Positions 21,173 through 33,286 of a stretch of DNA of 64,000 nt are shown piece after piece. This DNA is from Aplidium turbinatum (taxonomy: Eukaryota; Chordata; Ascidiacea; Aplousobranchia; Polyclinidae). Location: contig OU964918.1 in the NCBI GenBank assembly GCA_918807975.1, forward strand, positions 54,048,477 through 54,112,476, read 5' to 3'. A model generated the notes under the pieces. That model saw only the letters and a list, made by a program, of their open reading frames with translations, searched no databases and was not told the DNA's origin. Within the stretch, counting starts at the first letter, position 1, and each line of letters opens with the position of its first letter. The position numbers and the translations under genes are program-made.

Positions 21173-24028
21173 TCATTTTTTAAAGTAGTTTTGAAAAGTG
21201 TCGGGTAATAAATTAAAACTAAACTGATACATAAACTTAGCAATTTCAAAGTTGTACAGATCTTTTAACTTTAGGATATTTAGTTGTTTATAAAAGGATG
21301 TGACATGGTCAGCCCATTTTCCTTTCACAACAGCTTTGACTGCCTTATTTTGCAAAACACCAAGCTTTCCAATATGTGTTTTGTATGACGACCCCCAAAT
21401 TGTGAGTCCGTATATGAGGTAAGGATGCACAAGAGAATAGTAAAGCTGAAGCATAGCTTTGGTAGATAAACAATGTTTTAATTTAGAGAGTATGCCAACA
21501 GATTTGGAGAGTTTGGAAGATATAGCATCAATATGAGGAAGAAAAGACAGATTTTTGTCAATTAAGATACCAAGGTATTTAGCAGTGTGAACATTTTTTA
21601 GTTGGGTATTGCCGTAAAATACTTCAACATTAGTTGATTTTTGGTTGGTCTTGGGTGCAATTATTAAAAAGTTAGACTTAGAAGCATTTATCGTAAGTGA
21701 ATTGGCTGTGATCCAACGTTTGATTCCTTTCAGTTCAAGATTAATTAAATTTTGAAGACTTAATAAATTATCGGCTTTAATAACCAGACAAGTGTCATCA
21801 GCAAATAATCTAGGAACAGAAGAAACACAGTTAGATATATCATTTATATAAAGTAAAAAGAGAAGCGGTCCTAATATGGACCCTTGAGGGACACCAAATT
21901 TTATTTCTTTTAATGTAGAATTTTCTTGACCAATAGACACAAATTGTTTACGATTTTTCAAGTAGGAAGTAAGTAAGGCATTGGCAACTCCTCGAATTCC
22001 ATAATGATCAAGTTTATGCAAAAGTTTTTTATGATGAACTGTGTCAAAGGCTTTTTTAAGATCTAGTAAAACAAGTCCAGTCAATTCATTGTTCTGCATT
22101 TGCTCGTATGAGGAGGTAATAATGTCTAAAGCAGCATGACTTGTTGAATGGTTGGCACGAAAGCCATACTGAGTAGGCGTTAAGATCGAATGCTTATTTA
22201 TAAACGACGTCAAACGTTTGAACATTAACTTTTCTAGAATCTTTGAAAAGCGTGAGAGTAGAGAAATTGGTCTATAATTATTTGTTTCGAGTTTGCTTCC
22301 AGATTTATAAATTGGAATGACTTTAGCAATTTTGAGCACATCTGGAAATATGCCATTCGAAAATGCTTGGTCGAAAAGGATGGATAGAGGCAAGGCTATG
22401 ACAGTCGAAGAGATTCGAAGGAAATAAGGCGAGATACCATCACTCCCTGCTGATTTATTTAACTTTAGCTGATGTATTTCTTCTATTATTTCGTACACGT
22501 CTGGTGGTTCAAGGAAAATAGAAGAGGAAACACGGTTGCTTAAAAAGTCTTTAAAATTATTTGTTTTATCAGTTTCGACTTGTTCTGCGAGGTGGCTTCC
22601 GATATTGGCAAAAAGGGAATTAAAACTCTCAGCTATTATTTTTGGATCGCTTTCCAGTTTATCATCAACGCGAACACAATCAACATTTTGGGTTGTTTTC
22701 TTTTTATTGGGCAAAAGAGAATTTATAATACTCCAGATTTTTTTTGGTTCATTACTGTTAATGTTCAGTTGGTTTTGAAAGTACTGCTTTTTTGCTATAC
22801 TTTTAATCTTTGTTAGTTTATTTGAGTATTTTTTGTAAATGTATTTTCCTGTTTCGCCTCCTGTTAGAAAGTGAGTTTTGTACATTTTTTGTTTGTTTCG
22901 TATGGAAACAAGCAATCCTCGAGTCAGCCAGGGTTTACTTTTTAATTTAGTTTGTCTACAAGAGAGTTGTTTAAGTGGAGCATGTTTATCAATTACGCTA
23001 GTGATTATTTTCACAAAGCGAGCAAACTTCAAGTTTAAATTATCAGATGTCAATTCAGACAATACTGGTAGTAATTCAGACATATGATTACTAAGGTCAT
23101 TACAATATAGCTCAGGGTTAAAGCGCCGTTTGTCTCTGACAAAGTAGGCATTTGAACGAGAGCAGTTCTTTAAACCAGAAATAATACAGAATATAGGATA
23201 ATGGTCCGAGAGGTCACTAGTGATTATACCAGGCAGGATAGCGTTTGAAGTGTCATTTGTTAAAATGTTATCAATAGTTGATGAAGAGGTATCAGTCACT
23301 CTGGTTGGTTCAACTATCAGAGGGTACACTCCATTGCTTTCTAGCATGTTTAAATATTCGGTCACACCAGGGAGATTGCAATTAGTGATGTTTATATTAA
23401 AGTCCCCAAGAAGATAGTACTTTTCATTCTTTTCGTTCAGAGTGGTTAGGGAATTATTTAGATCTTGAACAAAAGAAGATAAATTAGTTCCTGGGTGTCT
23501 ATAGAGTGCACCAACTATTAGTTTAGATTGAGTGGTCAAGTTTTTGATACTAATCCATAAGTTTTCACAGTAATCGGAATCGACTTTACAATGATTTAAA
23601 ACAGAAAAAGAATAACGGTTGGAAACATATATCATGACCCCACCAGCAGAGGTTAACGAGTTTTCATATCTAAAGTCGTGGCCAGGAATAGCAATGTTTA
23701 CCAATGGTGCTTTTTTAATGCGAGTTTCAGTGATACATATGACGTCAGGAAGGGTTTGTAGTGTCGTAAGAAAATCGTACAAAGAATCATAGTTTTTTTG
23801 AATGGACCTAATATTAATATGAAGAAATGCTATAGTTTTATTTTAGTTTCTATAAAGTGCTGGAGAATTTTGTTCGTAATAGTTACTTGGGCTAATATTC
23901 TGTACAAGTGACTTGTTTAGAGTTTCACACAAATCAAAGTTGTCGTTAGGATTGCAAATGAACGTGGCTGGTTGACTTGAACGCAAAAATTCAAAAGGAT
24001 TATAATCAATCAAGCTAGACATGAGCAA
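21173..24028 (-). CDS. LINE ORF2: endonuclease and reverse transcriptase, one internal stop
   Basis: The frame runs from a Met at 24028. A TAA at 23843-23845 interrupts it just before FLHINIRSI, the usual start of an APE-type endonuclease. The 869 residues after the stop hold ICITETR (15-21), GDFN (126-129) and SDH (192-194) of the endonuclease. The reverse transcriptase blocks are AGSDGISPYF (445-454), NNYRPISLL (501-509), LDLKKAFDT (573-581), VPQGSILGPL (631-640) and the catalytic FADD (660-663). The enzyme nicks target DNA and copies its RNA there. All catalytic motifs are present, so only the stop seems to disable it. Family: CR1/L2/Daphne group, exact clade unsure. Confidence 0.88.
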
Positions 24029-24070
24029 GCAATTTCAGGCGCATTCTTAGAACAACACATTAGTTCAGGG

Positions 24071-24875
24071 CTAGTCGCTTTCTATTTCGGTGTCAGAGGC
24101 AGTTTCCAATGAAGTATTTACGTTTAGTAGCAAAGGTTGATAATTTAGCTTATTGAAATCAATGTCAATTCCAACCTTAAACAAATCATCATAACTATTA
24201 ATATGCAGCCATTGTTTAGTACCTTCATTTTTTCCATCTTTTACCAGTCCTGCTTTTTTAGCCGATCTTTTCATACGAATTCTTCCATTGATGGTGTGCG
24301 CTAGAACAAATTTACTGTCGCAACTCGCAATGATTTTTTACATATGAAAGCAGTTTGGATTTTAGAGTGGTTAGGTCTTCTGTGATAAAGGCATTGTTGA
24401 AATCGTGGTTTGCCTTCAGGTTTTTCTTCGCTCTAATTATTTCATTCCGTTTTTTGCAGTTGGAGAAGCGAACGATGATCGCTCTAGGCTTGCCTCCTGA
24501 GCGCTGTTTCCCAAGGCGATGCGCTCGCTGAATTTCATTCTCGTTCAAACTAACGTGTAGTATTTTTGCAATTTTTAATATTGTTTCTTCTCCATCGTCA
24601 CTGTTAGAATTGGTTTCAGGTACTCCATGGATTCGTAAGTTTTCACGTCTGCCGTATTGTTCTAATTCATCGGTCTTTGCAATGTTTAGATTCAAGGCTA
24701 GTTTTAGTTTCAAATTTTCCTCATTCAGTAATTTTAGATGGCTTTTGCTCTCTTTGAGTTCCTTTTTTATAATTTTAATTTCTTTAGCTAAACTCTTTAC
24801 TGTATTGTTTATTTCTTTAAGTTCTTGTCGGTCTTCTTCGCTGAAATTGGTTGAAGTTTTCTTGCCAGATGGCAT
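24071..24875 (-). CDS. LINE ORF1 protein (coiled coil plus RRM-like), frameshifted
   Basis: Residues 1-70 are a charged coiled coil rich in Lys, Glu and Leu. They are followed by DELEQYGRRENLRIHGVPE and then RAIIVRF, the signature of the RRM domain in CR1/L1-type ORF1 proteins, which bind RNA as trimers. The open frame stops at about 24312 after CELRQ. The C-terminal part (KFVLAHTINGRIRMK onward) continues in another frame to 24071, so a single small indel near 24315 breaks the protein. Confidence 0.8.
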
Positions 24876-25094
24876 CTTGATAGCTCACAAAAAAACACGT
24901 CCGTTCGCTGGAATGACTGAGCTGGAATGTATACCCTTTGGTTTTCAAAAGAGAGTGCGTATGCTATCCTTACTGATTCCTAATGTATGATGTTCTGCAA
25001 GAATTATTCATGTTATCCATTGAACTTCAGTCTCGAAGTAGGCCTACAACTTTACCTAGAGCCGAACTTTTAATAAAAAGGGCAATACGAATTA

Positions 25095-25683
25095 TTGAGA
25101 GTTTCAAGAAAAATCCGGGAGAAAAAAACACAGTTGGCTTTAGCAGCGAAGGATAGTTTAATGTTCAGAAATATTCCTCTGATACAGAATTCTAAAATGG
25201 TGCCAATTCACCCGAATCAATTCATTCAGAACATTGTTAGCGGAATGCAAATGGGACTTTGCACTAATGCCGACACTGACAATGGTCAGCTACTGGTTTA
25301 TATTGCTAACTTGTAACCTGAAAAATGATAGAAGCAAATTTGAGTCATGGAGAAGTAGGCTAGAGGTGAGAAGAATTCGTAAACGGTTTAACATTGATGA
25401 AATACAGTCAATTCAAGGATTAAGAGACTTTAGTAAAAACGTTGAAATTGTGCCCAATAATTTGAAGTCTCTCTTGACAGCTATTTCAACTTTACCTTGT
25501 TCGACAGCAAAATGTGAACGTGGTTTCAGTTTAATTAACAATATTATCAGGTTTAAGAGCATCTTGCTCATTGATAATTCACTGGTCAACACAACTTTTC
25601 TTGCATGGAGTTTTTCAATGGATTTAGTGCTGAATCCGAATCTGACCTCAGATTTATCCTATCACGTCAGGTTTGTGAGATGA
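25095..25683 (+). pseudogene. hAT transposase fragment, KIAA1586-like
   Basis: Two overlapping plus-strand frames (25095-25316 and 25234-25683) together cover the end of a hAT transposase. The later one ends LLTAISTLPCSTAKCERGFS, then LINNIIRFKS, the dimerisation block. Orientation is opposite to the outer hAT, so this is a separate element. Its ends were not located. Confidence 0.65.
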
Positions 25684-25742
25684 TAACAGCAAATTGTTAC
25701 TTTTGTCAAAAATGGAAGATTTGACGTTGCGTTTATTGCACT

Positions 25743-26310
25743 TGTTCCAGACAATTGTTCACCTAATCAAACGTCATATAAAAACCGTTCAGGTCTACTG
25801 AATCTTAGCGTATTACGTCATAGAATTTTTCCTAAAAAATGAGCCAAAATTGCACCATCGTTCGTAAGACTTGTGTCAAACCTGTTTAAACATGAAACAT
25901 TGCATCACCAATTTTGAACACCTGTTAGAATTGCGTGACAATGTCTTTCATTATTGCGTCACAGTTACTGTTTACGTGAGTTTGAGATATCGCAAATTAT
26001 TCTAGTCATTTTAAAATTGTTGCTTGAAGAGGTTGGTCGCATGTTTAACTGTTTTGCTTAGTGCTTGTCAGCTGGACGAAAATTTCCGTCTTTTATCCAA
26101 GTAATCTGTTCTGTAGTGACAAGTTTTTAGTGGTGTATCGCGTTGCACCCCATTTTCGACAGCTTTGAAGCTATTTTTACAGAAATACAATTCTCGAATA
26201 GACGTTTCCTGAAGAGTGTTTCTTTTCGGTCATTACATACAGACGAACGGATTTGGGAATCTTATGTTACAATTTTCCCACGAAGAGATTATGGTTTACC
26301 GCTGTGACCA
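25743..26310 (+). repeat. BEL/Pao 5' LTR
   Basis: A 568-bp repeat bounded by TG and CA, nearly identical to 31215-31782. Confidence 0.92.
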
Positions 26311-26450
26311 TAAAGAATAAAAGATGTGACTTGTTAGCTGGTAGGCCAAGAAGCACTAGAAGCACATAAAGAATAAAAGACGTGACTTGTTAGCTGGTAG
26401 GCCAAGAAGCACTAGAAGCACATAAAGAATAAAAGACGATACTCTGTCTA
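26311..26450 (+). repeat. 56-bp tandem repeat in the BEL/Pao leader
   Basis: Units begin TAAAGAATAAAAGA at 26311, 26367 and 26423; the third is partial. The phrase CACATAA.TAATAAAAGA recurs once more near 26509. They lie in the untranslated leader between the LTR and gag. Confidence 0.8.
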
Positions 26451-26870
26451 GTGTTTGGTACTGAAGCAAAATAATACAGACGTTGTTGTCAGTTGGAACT
26501 TAGAAGCACATAAGTAATAAAAGAAGATCTTGTTGGTTGGTAGTCTACAGAAGCAAAAGAAAATTAAAGACATTTCTTTTCAGTTGGTACTGAAGAACTT
26601 CAAGCTAAAAATTAAAGGCGTTTCTTTGTTGGTTCTGAAGGAAAACAACTTTGACATTCATTGGCAAGAAAGAAGATTAAAGACAATCCATCTGTGCTTG
26701 AAGATTCAAGTGAACGAATCCAAGCAAGTTTTGTGGAACTTTAGGACTTCATATAACCCTACAACTACGGTATTGTGCATTTTAATTCTTTTTTGTATTT
26801 TTTACGGTCATTGCAGTTAAGTTTTTTATAACTACTGTAACATTTTTGTGTGTTTGTGTCAATTTTTTAA

Positions 26871-29800
26871 TTGTTAAATTTAGCCTCAAGATTTAATATG
26901 TCTACATTCGGTGGCGACAGGGACTCGGCCGCCGTCGACTCGACTGAGTTTAAGCCTGATGATGTTCTTTGCGGTCGGGCAGGCCATTCTGGGGAGGGAC
27001 CCAGTAACGATGAGGCTAAGTCAGTTCGAGAGGCCCGGCATCTTAGAAGGGATATTTTGACTCAAATTGAGGAACTTTCTGTAGCCCTAGGTTCTTTGAG
27101 TGATAAGCAGGAACTGTTAATTTTTCGATCTAACTTATCTACTCTAGAAGAGGAATTACGGCATTTCCATGCTCTTTTGAGTAAAACTTTTAACTCTGCA
27201 ATCTTGGCAGAACTTCGTGATAAGGTAGATCCCGAATTTAACTCGTTAAAAAATAACTTCGAAGAAAAAGTAAAAGAGTTCTCAGATATGTTGGACGCTG
27301 ACATATATCCTGAGGATAGCGCTTCAAATGTAAGCACTAGGATGTCTGAGAGCTCGTCACGGATAGTTGCACAAATGAACCTACAGCTCAGAAGAGAGGA
27401 GCTCCAGATCCAAGCTGAGGCCGAAGCAAGAGCTGCTGAGGCCATCGCGAGAGCTGAGGCCGCACGAGCTGAGGCTGCCGCGAGAGCTGAGGCCATAAGA
27501 GTTGACGCCGCACTAGCAGAGGCTGCCGTGAGAGCTGAGGCCGAAGCGAGAGCTGCTGAGGCCGCCGCGAGAGCCGAAGCTAGAGCTGCTGATTTTGCAC
27601 TCAAAGACGCTCAATTGAGGGCTGAACAACGTAAAGACGTAGTTTTAGCTGAATATCGTTCAGAGTTGGGCTCCCGGCGTAGCTCTAAGAAGGGATCTTC
27701 TTGGCATTCCAGAAGTGAACATCAATCTCGGTTAAATTTAGATAACCTTTTCCAGACACCTGTTCAATCCGTAAGTGGTCCAGTCCAATCCACACGGTTT
27801 CCAGCTGTTTCAGGAGGTCTCGTGCCCGCGGCTAAGGGTCTTCCGAAAGCTGTAGAGCCAAGGCCTGCGAATTACAACAGAACTCCTCCCCCAGAGCGTA
27901 CAGGTCACGGGGCCGCCATTAGCAGTAATGCTTTGCCCTCTTCACAGTTTTCTGCGCCGCTAGGTTTTAATCGCCCAGCTACACGTAATTTGGGTGGTTG
28001 TGAGAAGCGTGTCGCGTCTACTGATTTTAACGTTTGTGAGGATCTTGATCGTGCTGTGCACGTGACTGAGCCCCCTCAGCCCCTTAAGAGATATAGCTTG
28101 TCTTCTCCCGCTAAATCGAGTTCTCAACAGCAGGATTGCTTTTTTGAATACCAAAATAGTAGGACGTTTTTCGATAAGGCGGCCTTGATTGGTTACGATG
28201 GTAATAATATGCCATTTGTCTTCTTTAAAAATCGTGTTGCGGCCTTAATGGCAGCTTCGCCCTTCAAAGGAACTCGTTTGACTTTGTTACAAGCAGATTG
28301 TGTTAGAACAGCTGCGCAAATGATTGCTAATTTGGTTTCCGACACTCCTGGCTTGTCAGAAGAAGACAGGATAGAAATGTCGTTAGCTCGCTTGTCCCAG
28401 CGTTTTGGGGTTCGTGGAGATCTTTTCGCCGAACCGGAAATTAGAAAGTATCGCTATGGTAGCAAATTGACTTCGATCTTTTCCTGTGATTTGAAAGAGT
28501 TTAAAGATGAATTGTTGCAGTGTCTGCTTTACGCGCAAGCTTATGGTCAGCGTGACAAATTGGAAAGACGTTTTGTTTTGGATTTGGCTAAGCGACTCCC
28601 GTTTGACGCTAAGCAGCGTTATCTTGACTTTTTAGGTGATCAGTATGGTGGCACTGATGAGCCTACTTTTCAGAGTTTGTTCGAATTTGTAGTACGGGAG
28701 GAAACGCGCAAGACTGATTTTAGCATTATGCTAATGGGCGATTCTGGTGAGTTACAGCATTTTAAAAAGTTTGGCAAAGGAAAATTGCCTCCATGTCCGG
28801 TTAGGCAGACGTCGGTAAAACCCCATGATGATGTGATGTCAGGGAGTTCGCAGTACTCGACTGCTGTTGGCGCACCGCGCGGTGGTGTGGCCAGACGTAG
28901 AGACATGCCGGCATGCATTTGTTGTTCGTCACGTGGTCAAGTTGAATATCATTTTTTGTCTAATTGTAAAGAATTTTTGCGCTTGACACCTAAAGATCGG
29001 AGAGATGTCATTGTGAAAGCTGGCAAATGCTTGAATTGTTTGCGCCAGCATATGGTTAGGGATTGCGTTCATGCAAATAACTGTCGTAAGTGTGGGCCTA
29101 ACAACGATAGGAAACACTATTTTCTTCTGCATGATTTTTATGTGACGTCACGTGATTCTCTGGATTCGATCGGCAAAGATGATGTTGGTGCCAGAGTTCC
29201 TGTGCGTAATGTTAAGATTGGAAATGTTAAAGCAGCCTTTAATCGCGTTACTGCTGCTCGTGTTTTGAATCCAATGACTGGCAAATCGAAGTTGGTGTAT
29301 TGTCAGCATGATCCTGGTTCGCAGTTGACGTTTGTTTCGAGTGATTTGGTGTGCAAACTTGGCCTTAAACCGTATGATAAAGCGTCGTTTAAAATGGATA
29401 CTCTGGCTGGTCAGAAACCTACTTGTACTAACCTTGTTAAACTCAACATCCAGTCGTTAGAGACAGATGAACTGTTTTGTGATATAACTTCGGTGGTTAA
29501 CCCAGCTTGGGCTGACGATGTGAAAACTTTACCGCATAAACAGGATTTAAGTGGTTTTCGTCATTTTCATGACGTGAATATGTTTCATTTGAATGATTGT
29601 AGTACTGTAGATGTAATGATTGGCAACGACAACGCTTATTTGATGTGGGCCAAAGAAGAGCGTGTTGGTGAAAATCGTGGTGAGCCGCATGCTTTACTCA
29701 CTCCTCTCGGCTGGTTGGCTTGTGGTGGTAAGTCACCCTTAGATGAGAGCGTTGAAAATGTGTGCAGAGTGCAGACGTCTTCAGAGTCGGATGTCATCTC

Positions 29801-30218
29801 TGGCTTTCAGTGTAAAATTGAGTCTCGTGATATGGAAATAGCAGACCTGAATAAAGTCATTCAGGATTTGACCTTGCAAAATGAAACCTGTGAATTGTCT
29901 CGCAATGATAATTTGGCTAGAGAACTTGTTGAACCGAATATTGAGTTGAAAGATGGTCGATTTGAGATACCTGTACCGTTGAAGGAAGATATTGATTTAC
30001 CTAAGAATTTTGTGTTGGCGTCAGATAGAGCTGGTGCTTTAAGGAAGAAGGCTTTAAAACAACCTGAACTTCGTGATTTCCTTACTGACACCATGAAAGA
30101 TCTTAAATCTAATGGCTATATTGAGCGTGCTGGTGAAGCAGGAAATGTCAAGGGATTTGAATGGTATTTACCATACTTTGTGACGTCACAATTAAAAAAA
30201 GCGTATTGTTTACGATAG
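26871..30218 (+). pseudogene. BEL/Pao gag, protease and start of pol (fossil)
   Basis: One long frame of 1115 codons. Residues around 170-265 form an Ala/Glu/Arg coiled coil of repeated 'AEAxARAEA' words. A gag core follows (YDGNNMPFVFFKNRV). Cysteine-rich knuckles are CICCSS and CLNCLRQHMVRDC with CRKCG. Around residue 820 is the protease site HDPGSQLTFVS. The frame closes in the first reverse transcriptase blocks (ASDRAGALRKKALKQPELRD). The element as a whole is broken. Confidence 0.85.
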
Positions 30219-30255
30219 CAAGTCTGAATTTCGAGGAACTTGTGTTAATGATGTA

Positions 30256-30906
30256 ATGTTTTCGGGTCCTGATTTGTTAAACCCTCTGGCAGATCTCTTG
30301 GCTAGATTTCGGCTTGGTAGATTTGGTTTCGTGGCCGATATGACCAAGTACTTTTTTCACATTCTGGACTCTTCAATACGCAAGCCCAATTTCATTGAAC
30401 TGCTTACGTACACAAGCAGTGCTGTTCGGATCGTGAACGAACGCCCTTTGGTACCTTTGAGTGACGACCCTAGGGATTTTACTGTCATTTCCCCTGCCTC
30501 ACTTTTGACCCCATACTTAGACCCATACTGTGCTGTCGGGAAACCACATGATCGTGACCAATTAAGAAGGGATTATCGGTTCAATTTGTCACTTTCTCAG
30601 CAGTTTTGGAGTAAATAGATCGATTTTTACTTGCCAGGTCTTCAGGGCCGGAAAAAATGGCTAAAAATGGCCGAGAATTTGGAGCCTGGTCAACTTGTAG
30701 TGGTGGGTTCTTTTGAAGACATTGGTAAACGTGGGAAGTATCAACTTGGGAGGGTGCATGAGGTAGTTCCACAAATTAGGAAAGGGAAGCCTGTGGTTCG
30801 TAGAGCTAAAGTTGCCGTCTGCAACTATGATGAGAGTACAGGGAAAGTGAAAGTAGACTACGTGTTGAGGGATATTTCGTGCCTCGCCCCCGTAAAGAAC
30901 ACCTAA
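30256..30906 (+). pseudogene. BEL/Pao pol remnants (fossil)
   Basis: Two short frames carry reverse transcriptase-type sequence (GPDLLNPLADLLARFRLGRF) and then the integrase-end region (VNERPLVPLSDDPRDFTVIS) with a DUF5641-type tail (GKRGKYQLGRVHEV). These are parts of the same broken element. Confidence 0.75.
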
Positions 30907-31214
30907 GTGTTAGGGTTTGAGCCTGGTTTTGTCTGCGGTGGCCGATACTTGTCTGAGCCCAGAACAGTCGGTTATTATCGCAACCATTGTACATAGCGTC
31001 ATTTTAGCGTGTACCTATGGTACCAATTTCATGTATCGTCGTGTATTATTCGTATTGCTGTTCATTCGTTGCATGCCCTTTGTATTTGCGTATTAACTTA
31101 AACGTGAGTGATTCAAACAATTTGTGTATCATGTGTTTTTATTCATTGGCTCAAAATTGTCGTCAATTCTTTTTTAGTTATGCCATGTCAGACTGTCATA
31201 ACTAGGGGCCGCTA

Positions 31215-31782
31215 TGTTCCAGACAATTGTTCACCTAATCAAACGTCATATAAAAACCGTTCAGGTCTACTGAATCTTAGCGTATTACGTCATGGAATTT
31301 TTTCTAAAAAATGAGCCAAAATTGCACCATCGTTCGTAAGACTTGTGTCAAACCTGTTTAAACATGAAACATTGCATCACCAATTTTGAACACCTGTTAG
31401 AATTGCGTGACAATGTCTTTCATTATTGCGCCACAGTTACTGTTTACGTGAGTTTGAGATATCGCAAATTATTCTAGTCATTTTAAAATTGCTGCTTGAA
31501 GAGGTTGGTCGCATGTTTAACTGTTTTGCTTAGTGCTTGTCAGCTGGACGAAAATTTCCGTCTTTTATCCAAGTAATCTGTTCTGTAGTGACAAGTTTTT
31601 AGTGGTGTATCGCGTTGCACCCCATTTTCGACAGCTTTGAACCTATTTTTACAGAAATACAATTCTCGAATAGACGTTTCCTGAAGAGTGTTTCTTTTCG
31701 GTCATTACATACAGACGAACGGATTTGGGAATCTTATGTTACAATTTTCCCACGAAGAGATTATGGTTTACCGCTGTGACCA
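31215..31782 (+). repeat. BEL/Pao 3' LTR
   Basis: A 568-bp direct repeat of 25743-26310. Equal length and few differences show that both copies date from one recent insertion. Confidence 0.92.
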
Positions 31783-32767
31783 CACATAGGCCTACACATT
31801 GTGCTATATCCAGAAATCCAGGCCATGTAGTACATAAGTAGCTGAAATACACCCACCAACTATAAATTTGATACCAATTTATTTTCTAAGCAACAGTATT
31901 AACCATGCAGTAGTAACAAGCTAAAAGGAAAGCTAAAAGGAAAGCTAAAAGTATAACTGACCCCAGCAATGCTTGATCAGTAGCCTAACCTTGTTTAAGC
32001 TGTTTTGGCCGGTCTAACACTAACCTTTCGTTATAGCACTGCATATGTTGGTGGTAGCCTAAACGCAACGCCAAATCTTCCACTTTTGACAAAAGTAGTA
32101 ATTTGTTGTTATCATATCTCACAAACCGGACGTGATAGGATAAATCTGAGGTCAGATTCGGATTCAGCACCCCAAAGTTACCCTAAATCAGTTCTCAAAG
32201 CACATTCAAGAAAAAAAAAAAATTTTTGTTGACCAGTGTAATGTGAGCTGTTTGATGTTTATTAATTGCAATGGACCACCTGTGGCTCAATTTACCGCTA
32301 AAAATATGTAAGATCCTGGCTGCTAAACCACCAATCAGCTAAGGATACTAGATCCCAAATTTGTAAAGAGGATAAAGATGTAAATTCCTCTCGGCAGGTT
32401 GTTTGGAATGTATTCATAGAAAAATAAACAATTTGGTGGTAGCCTACCTCTCGTCCAATTGTGATGTTGATAATTCATGTTATGATAGACTAAAGATTAA
32501 TATTTTGCAAGTTGTGTAGCCTATTATTTATCATTTTGGCAAATCTGACAGTATACCCTGTGCTTTTTTTACGAATACAGCACTGCTGCCAACGAATACT
32601 TAGTTTTTCAAAAAAACAACAACAGAAGTTCTACTTTTCTGCTTGTCCTCTTCTTCACTAGAATCACTGCACTTAGTGCACTGTAAGACAAAGTCACTAG
32701 TCTGGATACTGAAAACAATCGAAACTACAGAAGACCATCTGCAAATTTATGACAAAAATAATAAGTT
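31783..32767. repeat. right flank of BEL/Pao with an inverted fragment
   Basis: About 110 bp (32055-32172, minus) repeats sequence seen just left of the BEL/Pao element (25625-25735, plus), including CTGACCTCAGATTTATCC. No other structure was recognised. Confidence 0.5.
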
Positions 32768-32998
32768 TCAAACACTTAACAAGAACTTGTTACAACCGAA
32801 CATGTTGCGTCTTACGGTAGTGCACATTGAAAACTCATCAGCAATGTCATTTATGCTGATGTCATTAAGAATATTTTGGTAAATGTTGCAAATAATATTA
32901 GCATTCAACCTCTCCTGTCCCAAAGTATTTCTCAGAAAAGTTTTCAATCTACGAAGATTGAAAGATGACATCTTACAAGCACCATGCTTACCTGGCAA
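32768..32998 (-). pseudogene. hAT transposase C-terminal remnant of the outer element
   Basis: The minus frame reads SSFNLRRLKTFLRNTLGQER, then LNANIICNIY. This matches the dimerisation region of TTF-type zinc-finger hAT transposases ('FSxLKRIKTxLRSTMxQERL'). It agrees with the minus orientation inferred for the outer element. Confidence 0.75.
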
Positions 32999-33076
32999 AC
33001 TAAGAGGATCTTAATCAGCTGAAGTATTTGAGAATAAAGAGGTTTTTCCAACTCGGACAATGCCTGGTAGCCTAAG

Positions 33077-33286
33077 CTATTTTAGATTAGAACAGCAGAC
33101 ACTATAGTTAGGAGCTGCGATTAAACGCAGGAGATTAATCCATTGCATACCAGAGACACAAGGCCTGCACAGGAAATTAAAACAATGAGTACCCTCATAA
33201 GCATTACTGCAGTGCCGTGCTCGGTGGCCCTTTGTCCAACTCGTCCTTAATACCTTCAATGAAGGTCCTTCATTGTCTAACTTCAA
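33077..33286 (-). pseudogene. hAT transposase middle-part remnant
   Basis: SLKVLRTSWTKGHRARHCSN resembles the 'LKRLSDTRWxxRxxA' block of hAT transposases. Its place upstream of the C-terminal remnant on the same strand supports the reading. It is short and diverged. Confidence 0.5.

Larger units (their letters stand above)
20655..24990 (-). mobile_element. CR1/L2-group LINE, near full length
   Basis: On the minus strand it has an ORF1 (from 24875), an ORF2 with endonuclease and reverse transcriptase (24028-21173), a 3' untranslated region, and a tail AATAAACAAACAAACAAA near 20690-20660. The 5' limit near 24990 is approximate, and no target duplication was found. Only one frame change (ORF1) and one in-frame stop (ORF2) were seen, so the insertion is fairly recent. 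No TAGGCTA heptamer lies within it. Confidence 0.88.
25743..31782 (+). mobile_element. BEL/Pao LTR retrotransposon (fossil), broken
   Basis: It has two LTRs of 568 bp each, starting TGTTCCAG and ending GTGACCA, that differ at about five positions by eye. Between them are a leader with short tandem repeats, a gag with coiled coil and zinc-knuckle-type cysteines, an aspartic protease region, the start of reverse transcriptase, and the integrase-end/DUF5641-type region. The family is BEL/Pao by the gag-protease-polymerase layout. About 99 percent LTR identity points to recent insertion. The element is broken, with at least two breaks, and cannot be autonomous. No clean target duplication was seen. 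Confidence 0.9.

Noticed and set aside
27062-27604. 180-codon Ala/Ser-rich open frame on the minus strand
   Set aside because: It is the antisense shadow of the Ala/Glu/Arg coiled-coil repeats in the BEL/Pao gag frame and has no independent support.
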